From contig PNMM01000004.1 in NCBI GenBank assembly GCA_013823625.1, forward strand, positions 26,811 to 90,810: a DNA stretch of 64,000 bases, in the 5' to 3' direction. Below, in pieces: positions 8,238 through 16,853 of the stretch (positions within the stretch are counted from its first letter, which is position 1; each line of letters starts with the position of its first letter). Position numbers and translations under genes: made by a program. The notes beneath the pieces are model-generated. The model was not told the DNA's origin and did no database searches. It saw only the letters and a program-made list of their open reading frames with translations. Source of the DNA: Microbacterium sp. (GTDB taxonomy: Bacteria > Actinomycetota > Actinomycetes > Actinomycetales > Microbacteriaceae).

Positions 8238-8307
8238 GAGACCCCCTGGTACGTCTCGGCAACCGTTGTGCGGGCCGAGACCGTCTTCCAGGATACCAGG
8301 GGGTCTC
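8238..8307 (-). promoter_or_regulatory. 70-nt nested hairpin upstream of the membrane-anchored protein
   Basis: GAGACCCCCTGGTA (8238-8251) and TACCAGGGGGTCTC (8294-8307) form a perfect 14-bp outer stem. Inside, GTCTCGGC (8253-8260) and GCCGAGAC (8274-8281) form a perfect 8-bp inner stem. On the minus strand the 3' arm carries AGGGGG, the only Shine-Dalgarno-like tract before the ATG at 8231, and ends 6 bases from it. There is no U-tract, so a simple terminator is less likely than a translational control element or a DNA operator. Confidence 0.75.
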
Positions 8308-8312
8308 TCTGA

Positions 8313-8720
8313 TCAGCCGATGCCCTCGGCTCTGCGCCGGTCGACGATGAAATCGCGGGCGCCCTCGATGCGGCTGGCGATCGTGCTATTCGGCTCGACC
8401 ACGCGCCAGAACGGCGTGATTTCGTCGATCGACGCGCCCTCTTCCAGATCGAGCAAGGCCACGTCGGCGACAATGCGCACGTACATCGAGGTCGTCACCG
8501 GGCAGGTTGCGTCGGCGTCGTTCACCTCGGCGAACTCGCGACGCAGGTCGACCAGACTGAGGGTCTGGCCTGACGGAATAGCCCTGATGCGGGCATCCAA
8601 TGCAGCGGGCGTCGAAATGTGGAGCAGAGCGCCCGCCGGAACTCCGGCAAAGCCCTTTTCGAGTTTGGTCGTCGTCGGCTCGGTGTAGCGAGCGAACTTC
8701 TGTCGCGGGGTCATAGCCAT
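8313..8720 (-). CDS. Unidentified 135-residue protein coupled to a MerR regulator
   Basis: ATG 8720 has AGGAGG 7 bases upstream, and that site overlaps the TAG stop of the upstream merR gene, so the two are translationally coupled. The protein is soluble and mixed alpha/beta, with TCPVTTSMYVRIVADVA and DEITPFWRVVEPNSTIASRI as distinctive segments. The 'PFWRVV' stretch faintly recalls alkyltransferase-like proteins, but the PCHR-type active site is missing, so I give no function. Confidence 0.78.
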   Translation of the reverse strand: MAMTPRQKFARYTEPTTTKLEKGFAGVPAGALLHISTPAALDARIRAIPSGQTLSLVDLRREFAEVNDADATCPVTTSMYVRIVADVALLDLEEGASIDEITPFWRVVEPNSTIASRIEGARDFIVDRRRAEGIG

Positions 8721-8731
8721 CGGTGTGCCTC

Positions 8732-9559
8732 CTAGGATGCGATCGCGAGCTGAAGCTCGGTGACGTTGGCGGTCGGGTTGTCGGGCTGCCAGACGAGCGA
8801 GATTTCGGCCGAGCCTCCCGCGGGTGCGAGCCCATTTGCCTCGAGCCACTCCATGAGAGCTGCGTAGGCCGCGCCCATCTGTGCGACATCGCCCAGGTGA
8901 ACGGTCGAGACGACATCGGTGTCGGGTCGGTCGACGATCTCGACAACGCCGTCAGAGACGGTCGCGCCCGGCGCGACAGGCAGCGCCGCGTGGATGGTGA
9001 TACCCGAGTCGTCAGAGCGCTCGTAGAGGCTCCACGCGGGGCCGATGGGCGTGACGCCGGCGATCGCGAGGCGCTCCGCCAGCTCGCCGAAGAGCTCACC
9101 GAACGCCATGAACAAGCGATCGGGCTCATCATCGTTGGCGTCGAGATGGCGCGCAATCGCCGCGAGGTGCACGGCGGGTGCCGTCGTGCGAGTGATGTCG
9201 CACGAGGGTGACATGGGATCGAACCTTTCGAGAATGCGGAGCCTCGCCTCGATCGCCGCCAAACGCCGCGCGGTGCGCTCTTGCTCGGCCATCGCTTCAG
9301 CGCGTCGCAGGGCGAGCATTCCCGCCAATTGGTCAGCAGAAGGAGGGTCGAGCATCAAGCCGCCCACTTGCGTCAGCGTGAAGCCCAATTGCTTGTAGGC
9401 CTCAATGCGCTGCACGGCGGTCACCTGCTCTGCGCGGTAGTAGCGGTAGCCCGTGCGCTCGTCGACGTGCGCGGGCCGCAAGAGTCCGCGCGCATCCCAG
9501 AGGCGCAAAGCCGCGACCGACACGTGCGTGAAGGTGGCGAAGTCTCCGATAGTGAACAT
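8732..9559 (-). CDS. MerR family regulator with GyrI-like effector domain
   Basis: A 275-residue protein: MerR winged helix at about residues 1-70 (TIGDFATFTHVSVAALRLWD, ERTGYRYYRAEQ), a dimerisation coiled coil with RRAEAMAEQERTARRLAAIEARL at about 85-107, and a C-terminal GyrI-like ligand domain of the kind found in multidrug-sensing MerR proteins. It is followed by a coupled gene. Upstream, TTGACT and CTCTCAACCAGGGAGAG form a plausible MerR-type promoter. Confidence 0.92.
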   Translation of the reverse strand: MFTIGDFATFTHVSVAALRLWDARGLLRPAHVDERTGYRYYRAEQVTAVQRIEAYKQLGFTLTQVGGLMLDPPSADQLAGMLALRRAEAMAEQERTARRLAAIEARLRILERFDPMSPSCDITRTTAPAVHLAAIARHLDANDDEPDRLFMAFGELFGELAERLAIAGVTPIGPAWSLYERSDDSGITIHAALPVAPGATVSDGVVEIVDRPDTDVVSTVHLGDVAQMGAAYAALMEWLEANGLAPAGGSAEISLVWQPDNPTANVTELQLAIAS

Positions 9560-9577
9560 GACTCTCCCAGTGTCAAA

Positions 9578-9600
9578 CTCTCAACCAGGGAGAGAGTCAA
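9578..9600 (-). promoter_or_regulatory. Likely autoregulated MerR-type promoter
   Basis: On the minus strand TTGACT (9595-9600) serves as -35, directly followed by an interrupted inverted repeat CTCTC-N7-GAGAG (9578-9594). MerR regulators bind such dyads within the promoter spacer. A convincing -10 is not obvious, so the exact start is uncertain. Confidence 0.45.
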
Positions 9601-9621
9601 GCTCACATGCTTCAGAATTTG

Positions 9622-10281
9622 CTAGAAAGTGCCGAGAGGTCTTGAGGGTGGCGGCGGGGCCTCCGGTGCCGCGTCGGCCGCCGCGTGACGGCGCAACAAA
9701 CCCATGAGGCTCAGGGCGTTGATCACCCGCTGAGCGGTGCCCACGTCGACCTTTGCTTTGGCCGCGAGTTTGTCGATAACCATGAAGGCCGCCGCGCTCG
9801 TCTTGACCACCCGTCGTTCGTCGTCAGACATCGGCAGCATCGAGAAGTCGGGCCAGCGGTAAAGGCGGTAACGGTCGCCCGAGCGGAGCCACGAGGCCCG
9901 GCCGCCCTCGAACGCGCGCGTGCCGATGAGCCACAGCAAGGGCTCAAGCGCCGCGCCGGCAAACGCCGGAGGGTGGTCGACGAAGTCGTCACCGGCGAAC
10001 GCGGGCTCAGCATCCCGAATCGCGCGTGTGCCAATGAGCACGGTCTCGGGGTGGTCAGGAAACTCGGTGAGCGGCGCACTCCACTGGTAGACGTAGCCGC
10101 GCATGTCGATGAGCATGGGGTCGAAACCCGTCGGCTGCAGCGACACGATCATGGGCGTGGGCATGCGTCGCACGGCGTGCACGGCCATCGCGGCGCCCGT
10201 CCACCCCGGCGGTGCCGGAGGCGGAGCTGACGGTGGCGGCGTTGCCAAGACGGTTGTGTCGAGTTCTTGCTGGTCGGCCAT
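9622..10281 (-). CDS. Hypothetical protein with Pro-rich N-terminus
   Basis: A 219-residue soluble protein. The N-terminus is Pro/Ala-rich (TPPPSAPPPAPPGW), followed by a beta-rich middle (PMLIDMRGYVYQWSAPL) and a C-terminal helical part (KAKVDVGTAQRVINALSLMGLL) that looks like a winged-helix fold, then another Pro-rich tail. No family is recognised. The Trp-Pro-Asp-Phe motif RLYRWPDFSMLP is the most distinctive segment for a search. Confidence 0.8.
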   Translation of the reverse strand: MADQQELDTTVLATPPPSAPPPAPPGWTGAAMAVHAVRRMPTPMIVSLQPTGFDPMLIDMRGYVYQWSAPLTEFPDHPETVLIGTRAIRDAEPAFAGDDFVDHPPAFAGAALEPLLWLIGTRAFEGGRASWLRSGDRYRLYRWPDFSMLPMSDDERRVVKTSAAAFMVIDKLAAKAKVDVGTAQRVINALSLMGLLRRHAAADAAPEAPPPPSRPLGTF

Positions 10282-10322
10282 GGGCCACCACCCCCGTTGA
10301 CTGAGGGCTCTGACACTACGGG

Positions 10323-10340
10323 CGGCACGTTCCGGTGCCG
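10323..10340 (-). terminator. Possible terminator downstream of fgd
   Basis: CGGCAC (10323-10328) and GTGCCG (10335-10340) form a 6-bp stem with a 6-nt loop, with extra GC pairing outside. It lies about 25 bases after the fgd stop. The run of U expected of an intrinsic terminator is weak. Confidence 0.35.
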
Positions 10341-10362
10341 TTGCCCCTGTGTTCCGCTCGTG

Positions 10363-11388
10363 TTACGCGAGTGCCCGCAATCGCGGCGCCAAGTCGCGCT
10401 CGAAGAGCTCGAGAAAGCGACGCTGGTCGTGGCCGGGTGCGTGGAAGACGAGGTGGTTCATGCCGTAGCCGACGTACTTCGCGATCTCGGCCACGACAGC
10501 GTCGGGGTCGTTGCCCACGATCCAGCGCTTCGCGATCTGTTCGATGGGGAGCGCATCCGCTGCCTTCTCCATCTCGATGGGGTCGGTGATGTCGTGCTTT
10601 TGCTCTTTGCTGAGCGAGAGCGGCGACCAGAATCGCGTGTTGTCGAGAGCGACATCGAGGTCGGTGTCGTACGAGATCTTGATCTCGATCATGCGGTCGA
10701 TGTCATCGAACGAGCGCTCGGCCTTCTCAGCGCCCTCCTTGACCGCGGGGATCAGCTCGTCGACATAGAGTTCGACGCCCTTGCCCGAGGTGCAAATGAA
10801 ACCGTCACCGGCGCGGCCCGCGTAGCGCGCCACAAATGGACCACCGGCGGCGATGTAGATGGGAATCGGCGTCTCGGGGCGGTCATAGATCGAGGCGTCG
10901 TGCGTCGAGTAGTACTCGCCGCGAAAGTTCACGCGGTCTTCAGTCCACAGCTGTCGCATGAGATCGACGCTCTCGCGAAAGCGCGCGAAGCGCTCTTTGA
11001 ACTCTGGCCACTCTTGCTCACCCGCGCCCGCGAAGCCCGTGGCGATCTCGTTGAGCGCCTCGCCCGTGCCCACGCCGAGAAAGATGCGGCCCGGATACAT
11101 GACGCCCATGCTCGCGAAAGCCTGGGCGAGGACCGCCGGGTTGTAGCGGAACGTCGGCGTCATGACCGAGGTGCCAATACGGATGCTCGACGTGCGCTCG
11201 CCGACCGCGGCCATCCACGTCAACGAGAACGGAGCATGCCCACCGGTGTGTCGCCACGGCTGAAAGTGGTCGCTCACAGCGACGGACTCCATACCGTGCG
11301 CCTCAGCCGCAACGGCGATCTCGACGAGCTCACGCGGGTCGAATTGTTCGGCCGAAGCCTTGTAGCCGAGGGTGAGGGGTCGCGTCAT
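10363..11388 (-). CDS. fgd: F420-dependent glucose-6-phosphate dehydrogenase (Fgd)
   Basis: A 341-residue LLM-family protein very like mycobacterial FGD1 (336 aa). The segment [15 protein letters not shown] and the active-site run [14 protein letters not shown] place D40, H41 and W45 where FGD1 has D39, H40 and W44; E110 in [10 protein letters not shown] matches E109. It oxidises glucose 6-phosphate to 6-phosphogluconolactone, reducing F420, and so charges the F420 pool used by enzymes such as the one at 1.0-2.0 kb. Start ATG 11388 was chosen by alignment to FGD1; the extra upstream frame is not conserved. Confidence 0.93.
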   Translation of the reverse strand: MTRPLTLGYKASAEQFDPRELVEIAVAAEAHGMESVAVSDHFQPWRHTGGHAPFSLTWMAAVGERTSSIRIGTSVMTPTFRYNPAVLAQAFASMGVMYPGRIFLGVGTGEALNEIATGFAGAGEQEWPEFKERFARFRESVDLMRQLWTEDRVNFRGEYYSTHDASIYDRPETPIPIYIAAGGPFVARYAGRAGDGFICTSGKGVELYVDELIPAVKEGAEKAERSFDDIDRMIEIKISYDTDLDVALDNTRFWSPLSLSKEQKHDITDPIEMEKAADALPIEQIAKRWIVGNDPDAVVAEIAKYVGYGMNHLVFHAPGHDQRRFLELFERDLAPRLRALA

Positions 11389-11425
11389 GGGAATACTCCA
11401 GTTCGTATGAAGAGAGTCGGTGCGG

Positions 11426-11833
11426 TCAGTCGGCGATCGCCGCGCGCAGCTGCTCGATCGAGGCAACCGAGGCGTTGCGCCACTCGGCCAGTTCGTCGTC
11501 GCCCGCTTCTTCCCACAGCTCGTAGAGCTCAGAAGCGTCGGGGCGCACGACGCGCTCGGCCGTGGTGAGAATCAGCTCGTAGGCAGCGTCGTCAAGCTGC
11601 GTCGCCAGCAAGCGCACGTCAACCTCGTCGAGCGCGGCGTCGGGGTCAACGATGCCGAGAGTGGCGAGGGCGACCTCGACGAGAGCGAGAGCAACCGCGC
11701 CCTCGGGCGCTTCCAGGTAGTCAGCCGCGACGGCCGCGCGCAGGTCATCCAACTCAAATGAACCCTCGACCAGTTCGGCGACCGCATCGAGTGCGTCGTC
11801 GTTCTCGAACGCTCCACTGCCCCATGCACCCAT
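11426..11833 (-). CDS. DUF4259 domain protein
   Basis: A 135-residue acidic protein opening with the DUF4259 hallmark [16 protein letters not shown]. The rest is helical with two acidic patches. Function unknown; such proteins are often small stand-alone genes. It lies just upstream of fgd on the same strand. Confidence 0.88.
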   Translation of the reverse strand: MGAWGSGAFENDDALDAVAELVEGSFELDDLRAAVAADYLEAPEGAVALALVEVALATLGIVDPDAALDEVDVRLLATQLDDAAYELILTTAERVVRPDASELYELWEEAGDDELAEWRNASVASIEQLRAAIAD

Positions 11834-11932
11834 GCGGTCAGCCTAACCATTGGCATCTGCGCCCAGTCGGGTGTTCACTGTGGAGTGCCTGCGCATCGGC
11901 GCACGCACCGCCCCTGACAGAGACAAGGCCTC

Positions 11933-12604
11933 ATGCTCGACGCTCTCGCAGAATCGCTGCCGCTCGCGGTTGCGCTCGCCCTCAGCCCGCTCGCCATCGC
12001 CTCGGTGGTGCTCATGTTGCTCTCGGCCCGCCCCCGCGCGGCGAGCGTGGCGTTCTTCGTGGGCTTCGTGATCGCGATCATCGTGGTCACGACGGTGGGC
12101 TACCTGCTCGCGACGGTACTGCCACACCGAGGAGAAACCTCGATCTCGGCGCCCTACCTGCTCGGCGCACTGGGCATCGTTGCTGTCGTGCTCGCGGTGC
12201 GTCAGTGGCGAGCACGCCCCCAGCCCGGCGACGAACTCGAACTGCCCGGGTGGATGGCCAAAGTCGAGGGCATCACGACGTCATCGGCGTTCGTCATGGG
12301 CGCGTTCTTCGGCGGCATCAAGCCCAAGAACCTGCTGCTGAGCATCGGGCTCGGCGTGAGCCTTGAAGCGCTCACCCTCTCGAACGGTGAGGCCGCGATC
12401 GTCATTGTCATCGTGGCGTTCGTCGCGGCGATTCCGATTCTCGTGCCCGTCATCATCTCGCTTGTGGCGCTAGACCGACTCGCGGGCACGCTCGACCGCT
12501 TGCGCGCCTGGATGGTGCAGCACAATGCCGCGATGGTCGGCACGATTCTGCTCATCGTGGGCGTGCTGCTCATCAGCCAGTCGGTGAGCACGCTTTTCGG
12601 CTAG
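11933..12604 (+). CDS. GAP-family membrane protein (Sap-like)
   Basis: A 223-residue polytopic protein with six hydrophobic helices, resembling the GAP/Sap family (relatives of mycobacterial Sap proteins that assist glycolipid export). Segments include LPLAVALALSPLAIASVVLML and GAFFGGIKPKNLLLSIGLG. The long polar loop after helix 3 (RQWRARPQPGDELELPGWM) is typical. AAGG precedes ATG 11933. The exported substrate is unknown. Confidence 0.82.
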   Translation: MLDALAESLPLAVALALSPLAIASVVLMLLSARPRAASVAFFVGFVIAIIVVTTVGYLLATVLPHRGETSISAPYLLGALGIVAVVLAVRQWRARPQPGDELELPGWMAKVEGITTSSAFVMGAFFGGIKPKNLLLSIGLGVSLEALTLSNGEAAIVIVIVAFVAAIPILVPVIISLVALDRLAGTLDRLRAWMVQHNAAMVGTILLIVGVLLISQSVSTLFG

Positions 12605-12625
12605 GGATGCCCGCGGAGGGCATCC
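12605..12625. terminator. Hairpin between convergent genes
   Basis: GGATGCCC (12605-12612) and GGGCATCC (12618-12625) form a perfect 8-bp stem with a 5-nt loop, immediately after the GAP-family stop and just before the coaD stop. It could end transcription from both sides, though neither strand has a long U-tract. Confidence 0.6.
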
Positions 12626-12629
12626 GTCG

Positions 12630-13121
12630 TCAGTCGGTCTTTTGGCTCAGCAAGAACTCGGCGACGACGCGCGGCACGTAGGGGGCGACGTCTCCGCCGA
12701 GCGCTGAGACCTGCCGCACGAGCGAGCTCGACACGTGAGCGTGCGCCGGGTCAGGAAGCATGAAGATGGTCTCGACACCGGCGAGGTTGCGGTTGACGAT
12801 GGCCATGGGTGTTTCGTAGGCAACATCAACCTGGCTGCGCACGCCCTTGACGAGCACGCTCGCGCCCACGTCGGTGCAGTAGTCGACGAGCAGACCAACG
12901 CTCCAGCTGGTGACGATGATGCTCGAGGGCAGAGCTCGGTCGGCTACCGCTTGCTCGATGAGCGTGACGCGCTGAGCAATGGGGAGCAGTGCTTGCTTCG
13001 CCGGGTTGTGCACGACGACCACGTGCACCTCGTCAAAAATGCCCGAGGCGCGCTCGATGACGTCGAGGTGACCCAGCGTGACGGGGTCGAACGACCCCGG
13101 AACAACAGCGATGGTGCTCAT
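12630..13121 (-). CDS. coaD: Phosphopantetheine adenylyltransferase (CoaD)
   Basis: A 163-residue nucleotidyltransferase catalysing the penultimate step of coenzyme A synthesis (4'-phosphopantetheine + ATP to dephospho-CoA). The signature [20 protein letters not shown] carries the TxGH motif; [12 protein letters not shown] and [10 protein letters not shown] complete the family pattern. Length is normal. In many actinobacteria recG, rsmD and coaD are adjacent; here a nuclease gene intervenes and rsmD is inverted. Confidence 0.96.
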   Translation of the reverse strand: MSTIAVVPGSFDPVTLGHLDVIERASGIFDEVHVVVVHNPAKQALLPIAQRVTLIEQAVADRALPSSIIVTSWSVGLLVDYCTDVGASVLVKGVRSQVDVAYETPMAIVNRNLAGVETIFMLPDPAHAHVSSSLVRQVSALGGDVAPYVPRVVAEFLLSQKTD

Positions 13122-13144
13122 GGGGCCAGCCTAGCGAGCGCCGG

Positions 13145-13843
13145 TTACAGCGACGTTTCTGCGGGCTCGAGAGCCTTGGCGTACTTGGCGGTCACGAGAA
13201 TAGGCAGGTGGTCAGATTGCCCTTGCGGCAAAGTGGTGACCTTCGTGATCGTGAGGCCGATCGAGGTGGCGAAATCGAAGTGCCCGCGAAAGAACTTGTA
13301 GCGCGTGTAGGTGCGCGCATCGCTCAGCGAGACTTCATGGCCGGTCTCTTGCACGCTCGTTGAGAGGTGGTCTTTGAACACCGGGTAGTTGAAGTCGCCC
13401 ACCATGAGCGTCGGCAGGGTCGACCCGAAGCTGTCGAGGGCTTCGTGGGCCGCCCGAATCTGGGTGCGCCGCAGTGAGTTCAGCGCCGTCAACGGGGCAG
13501 CGTGAAAGCAGCCAATGACGAGCTCTCGCTCGTGCTCGCGGTCGATGAGGTGCGTGCCCAGCAGCCGTTCGAGCGCGGGCTTGGCGATGATGTCGTGCAG
13601 CGAGCGCTTGAGCGCGAAGGCCTTGGTGCTGAGTGCTTCGAAGCGATCGTGGTTGTAGTAGATCGCGAGGCCGAGCCGGTTGAGCTTCGTTGCGTCGGCG
13701 AGAGTCAAGGCTCCGAGCTCGTGCGGCAGGTCGTCGGTGTCGACCTCTTGCAGGCACAGCAGGTTGGGCGTGTGGGTGTCGACCAGTTGTTCAAGCTCAC
13801 CGCGTGCCGCGTGCTTGCGCAGGTTGTACGAGATGACTCTCAT
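13145..13843 (-). CDS. Endonuclease/exonuclease/phosphatase (EEP) family protein
   Basis: A 232-residue EEP-fold protein with the metal-site motifs SYNL (N7), CLQEVD (catalytic Glu), VGDFNYP (D, N) and the terminal SDHLPI (D, H). The set is complete, so an active Mg-dependent phosphoesterase is likely; substrate (nucleic acid, sugar or lipid phosphate) cannot be told. ATG 13843 gives the start at the first beta strand (MRVISYN); the longer frame adds unconserved residues. Confidence 0.86.
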   Translation of the reverse strand: MRVISYNLRKHAARGELEQLVDTHTPNLLCLQEVDTDDLPHELGALTLADATKLNRLGLAIYYNHDRFEALSTKAFALKRSLHDIIAKPALERLLGTHLIDREHERELVIGCFHAAPLTALNSLRRTQIRAAHEALDSFGSTLPTLMVGDFNYPVFKDHLSTSVQETGHEVSLSDARTYTRYKFFRGHFDFATSIGLTITKVTTLPQGQSDHLPILVTAKYAKALEPAETSL

Positions 13844-13889
13844 GACCCCATCCTCCCCCGGCGCGGGTGTCACCGACGAATCGGGCGCG

Positions 13890-16073
13890 CTAGTTCTTGG
13901 CCAAGAAGTCGCGCTCGGTCTCATCGAGTCGGCGATCGAGAGCCGCCTTGAGCGCCGGATGCTCGCTCAACGCCGCATCCCCCTCGAGCACCCCGGCCGC
14001 GGCCTCGCGTGCCTCGAGGATGAGGTCGCCGTCGGTGGCGACTCTCAGCAGCCGCAAGCTCGACCGCCCACCGCTCTGGTTGGCGCCGAGCACGTCGCCC
14101 TCGCGCCGCAGTTCGAGGTCAACCTGCGCGAGCTCGAAGCCGTCAAGCGTTGCCGCCACGGCCTCGACGCGCTCGCGCGCGAGGCTGCCCTGCTGCGCGG
14201 CGGTCACGAACAGGCACAGCCCCGGCACGCCTCCGCGACCCACGCGGCCGCGCAGCTGGTGCAACTGGCTCACGCCAAAGCGGTCGGCGTCGGCCACGAC
14301 CATGGTTGAGGCGTTGGGCACGTCGACGCCCACCTCGATGACGGTCGTCGCAACGAGCACGTCGATCTCGCCGCGCGCAAAGGCCTGCATCGTGGCGTCT
14401 TTTTCGTCGGTCGACATGCGGCCGTGCAGCGGCTCGACTCGGCGACCGGCGAGAGCGGGATGCGATCGCAGCAGGGGCGTCAACTCGGCGACGGTCGCGG
14501 GCGGGCGAGCCACCGCATCCGTGTCGTCAGCAGAACCGTCGGCCGGATCATCGGCAAGCGCGTCGGGGTCGTCTTCGGGGGTGGCCGCGTCAATCGCCGG
14601 GACGACCACGAAACCCTGCCGGCCCTGCTCTAGCTCTTCGCCCAGGCGCGCCCAGACGCGGTTCCACCAGCCCGGCTTGTCGGCGAGCGGTACGACGTGA
14701 CTCACGATCGGAATGCGCCCCGCCGGCAGCGTCGTGATCGTCGACACATCCAGGTCACCGAACACCGTCATGGCCACCGTGCGCGGAATCGGCGTGGCCG
14801 TGAGCACAAGCACGTGCGGTGGCAGAGCACCTTTGCGGCGCAGGCTTTCGCGCTGCTCGACCCCGAAGCGGTGCTGCTCGTCGACGACGACGAGTCCCAG
14901 GTCGGCAAACTGCACCTGGTCGCCCAAGAGCGCGTGCGTGCCAATGACGATGCGGGATGCTCCACTCGCGATCGCCAACAGCGCCTTGCGCCGCTCGGGC
15001 ATCGACAGTTGCCCGGTGAGCAGCACCGGTCGCAGTCGTGCCGCGCGGTCTGGGCCCAGCGTCTGCACGATCGAGCGCAGATGCTGCGCGGCGAGCACCT
15101 CGGTGGGAGCGAGCAAGGCGCTCTGCCCGCCACTCTCGGCCACCGTCAGCATCGCGCGCACGGCGACGAGGGTCTTGCCTGACCCCACCTCGCCCTGCAC
15201 GAGTCGGTTCATCGGCACGGTGGCCGCGAGGTCGCGCGTGATCTCGTCACCCACGAGGCGCTGGTCGTCGGTGAGGCTAAAGGGCAGTGCGGCGTCGAAG
15301 CCCGCGAGCTCAGCGCCAGGGGTGCGCGCGGTGGCGGGCTGCTCGCGCAGCGCGGCACGGCGCTGCAGCAGTGCCGCCTGCAGCAGGAAGGCCTCGTGAA
15401 AACGCAGGGTGTCGCGCGCCCGCCGCCACTGCCCGTCGTTCTCGGGGCGATGGATGAGCTGATACGCCTGGCCGAGGTCGAGCAACTCACGGTCGACGCG
15501 CACCGCGGGCGGCACGGGGTCGTCAACGGGAGGCAACGTGTCGAGCACGACGCTCAGGGCCTTCGCGATCTGCCAACTCGCCACCGTCGAGGTCGCCGGG
15601 TAAATCGGAATGGGCATCATCGCCCACTTCTTCGCCTCGGGCCCGGCATCGCGCTCGTCGCCCGCCTCGAAGAGCTCATAGTCAGGGTGAGCGAGTTGCC
15701 GCGTGCCGCGATAGTCGCCCACCTTGCCCGCAAAGATGCCGCGCACGCCGGGCTTCAAGTCGTTCTTGCGCCACGCCTGGTTGAAGAACGTGAGCACCAA
15801 GATGCCCTTGCCGTCGGTGATGCGCACCTCGAGAATCGAGCCCTTGCGCTGCCGCATCGTGCGCTCGACGACCTCGATGACTTCGGCCACGATCGTCACG
15901 TTCTCGTCGATCGCCAGATCACTCAGGGCGGTGAGCTCGCCACGGCGGGCGTAGCGCCGGGGATAGTGGGTGAGCAGGTCACCGACGGTGAGCATCCCGA
16001 ACGCCTTCTTGAGCGAGTTCGCGCTGCGATCGCCCAGCGCGCTGCTGAGCTTGGCATCGAGCGGGCTGGTCAC
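13890..16073 (-). CDS. recG: ATP-dependent DNA helicase RecG
   Basis: A 727-residue RecG that remodels stalled forks and branched DNA. An N-terminal wedge/OB region (LTHYPRRYARRGELTAL, VRITDGKGILVLTFFNQAW) precedes the helicase core: Walker A GEVGSGKTLVA, motif Ia, DExH box VVDEQHRFGVEQR, TATPIPRT, and motif VI QLRGRVGRGG. The C-terminal TRG-like region is present. An acidic insert (DPADGSADDTDAV) sits between the helicase lobes. It is divergent from rsmD with a 54-bp spacer. Confidence 0.97.
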   Translation of the reverse strand: MTSPLDAKLSSALGDRSANSLKKAFGMLTVGDLLTHYPRRYARRGELTALSDLAIDENVTIVAEVIEVVERTMRQRKGSILEVRITDGKGILVLTFFNQAWRKNDLKPGVRGIFAGKVGDYRGTRQLAHPDYELFEAGDERDAGPEAKKWAMMPIPIYPATSTVASWQIAKALSVVLDTLPPVDDPVPPAVRVDRELLDLGQAYQLIHRPENDGQWRRARDTLRFHEAFLLQAALLQRRAALREQPATARTPGAELAGFDAALPFSLTDDQRLVGDEITRDLAATVPMNRLVQGEVGSGKTLVAVRAMLTVAESGGQSALLAPTEVLAAQHLRSIVQTLGPDRAARLRPVLLTGQLSMPERRKALLAIASGASRIVIGTHALLGDQVQFADLGLVVVDEQHRFGVEQRESLRRKGALPPHVLVLTATPIPRTVAMTVFGDLDVSTITTLPAGRIPIVSHVVPLADKPGWWNRVWARLGEELEQGRQGFVVVPAIDAATPEDDPDALADDPADGSADDTDAVARPPATVAELTPLLRSHPALAGRRVEPLHGRMSTDEKDATMQAFARGEIDVLVATTVIEVGVDVPNASTMVVADADRFGVSQLHQLRGRVGRGGVPGLCLFVTAAQQGSLARERVEAVAATLDGFELAQVDLELRREGDVLGANQSGGRSSLRLLRVATDGDLILEAREAAAGVLEGDAALSEHPALKAALDRRLDETERDFLAKN

Positions 16074-16127
16074 AAGTTCAACGCTACTCGCGGTGTGTGA
16101 CCGTCACGCGCGACTAGCGTTAGTGCC

Positions 16128-16700
16128 GTGACACGCATCATCTCTGGGTTCGCGGGCTCGCTGACGCTCAAGGTTCCGAGCGCCGGCACCCGGCCCACGA
16201 GCGACCGCGTACGCGAGGCGATGTTCAGCGCGCTCGAGGCCCGTGACGCGATCGCGGGCGCACGCGTGCTCGACCTCTACGCCGGCTCCGGCGCCCTCGC
16301 GCTCGAAGCCATCAGTCGCGGCGCCGCCTCGGCTGTGCTCGTCGAGAAGTCGTACGCGGCCGTTCAGGTGTGCAAGGCCAACGCTGCGCTCGTGACGGGT
16401 CGGGCGGGTCGCGCCGAGCGGCCGAGCATCCAGATCATCGGAAAGCCCGCGACGTCGTACCTCTCATCGGCGCTCAACCAGTTCGACCTCGTCTTCATCG
16501 ACCCGCCGTACGAGGTGGGAGGGCTCGAGCTCGACCACGTGCTCGAGGGTCTCGTGCCGCGATTGGCTCCGGATGCTGTCATCGCGCTCGAGCGCTCGTC
16601 ACGCACCCCTGCTCCGGCGTGGCCTGCGGGGCTCGAGCTCGACAAGGTTTCGCGCTATGGCGAGACCGCGGTCTACTGGCTGGAGCGCACCGCGAGCTGA
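16128..16700 (+). CDS. rsmD: 16S rRNA (guanine966-N2)-methyltransferase RsmD
   Basis: A 190-residue Rossmann methyltransferase. SAM-binding VLDLYAGSGALALEA and catalytic DPPY (VFIDPPYEVGG) are intact, with the N-terminal RIISG and RPTSDRVREAMFSAL typical of RsmD. The start is GTG 16128. It is transcribed away from recG, unlike the co-directional arrangement in mycobacteria. Confidence 0.95.
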   Translation: MTRIISGFAGSLTLKVPSAGTRPTSDRVREAMFSALEARDAIAGARVLDLYAGSGALALEAISRGAASAVLVEKSYAAVQVCKANAALVTGRAGRAERPSIQIIGKPATSYLSSALNQFDLVFIDPPYEVGGLELDHVLEGLVPRLAPDAVIALERSSRTPAPAWPAGLELDKVSRYGETAVYWLERTAS

Positions 16701-16853
16701 CCGGGCTCAGCGTTCGCCGACCTCACGGCCTCGGAGCTCGCCCCCTAGCCGGCTCGATCACCGTCAGGCCTCTCGACTTATTGTGGGAGTGTCACGTTTC
16801 GGGTGTTCACGGTCATGAATAGACAGAAGCCCGAACTGAAGGAGTGTTCACTC

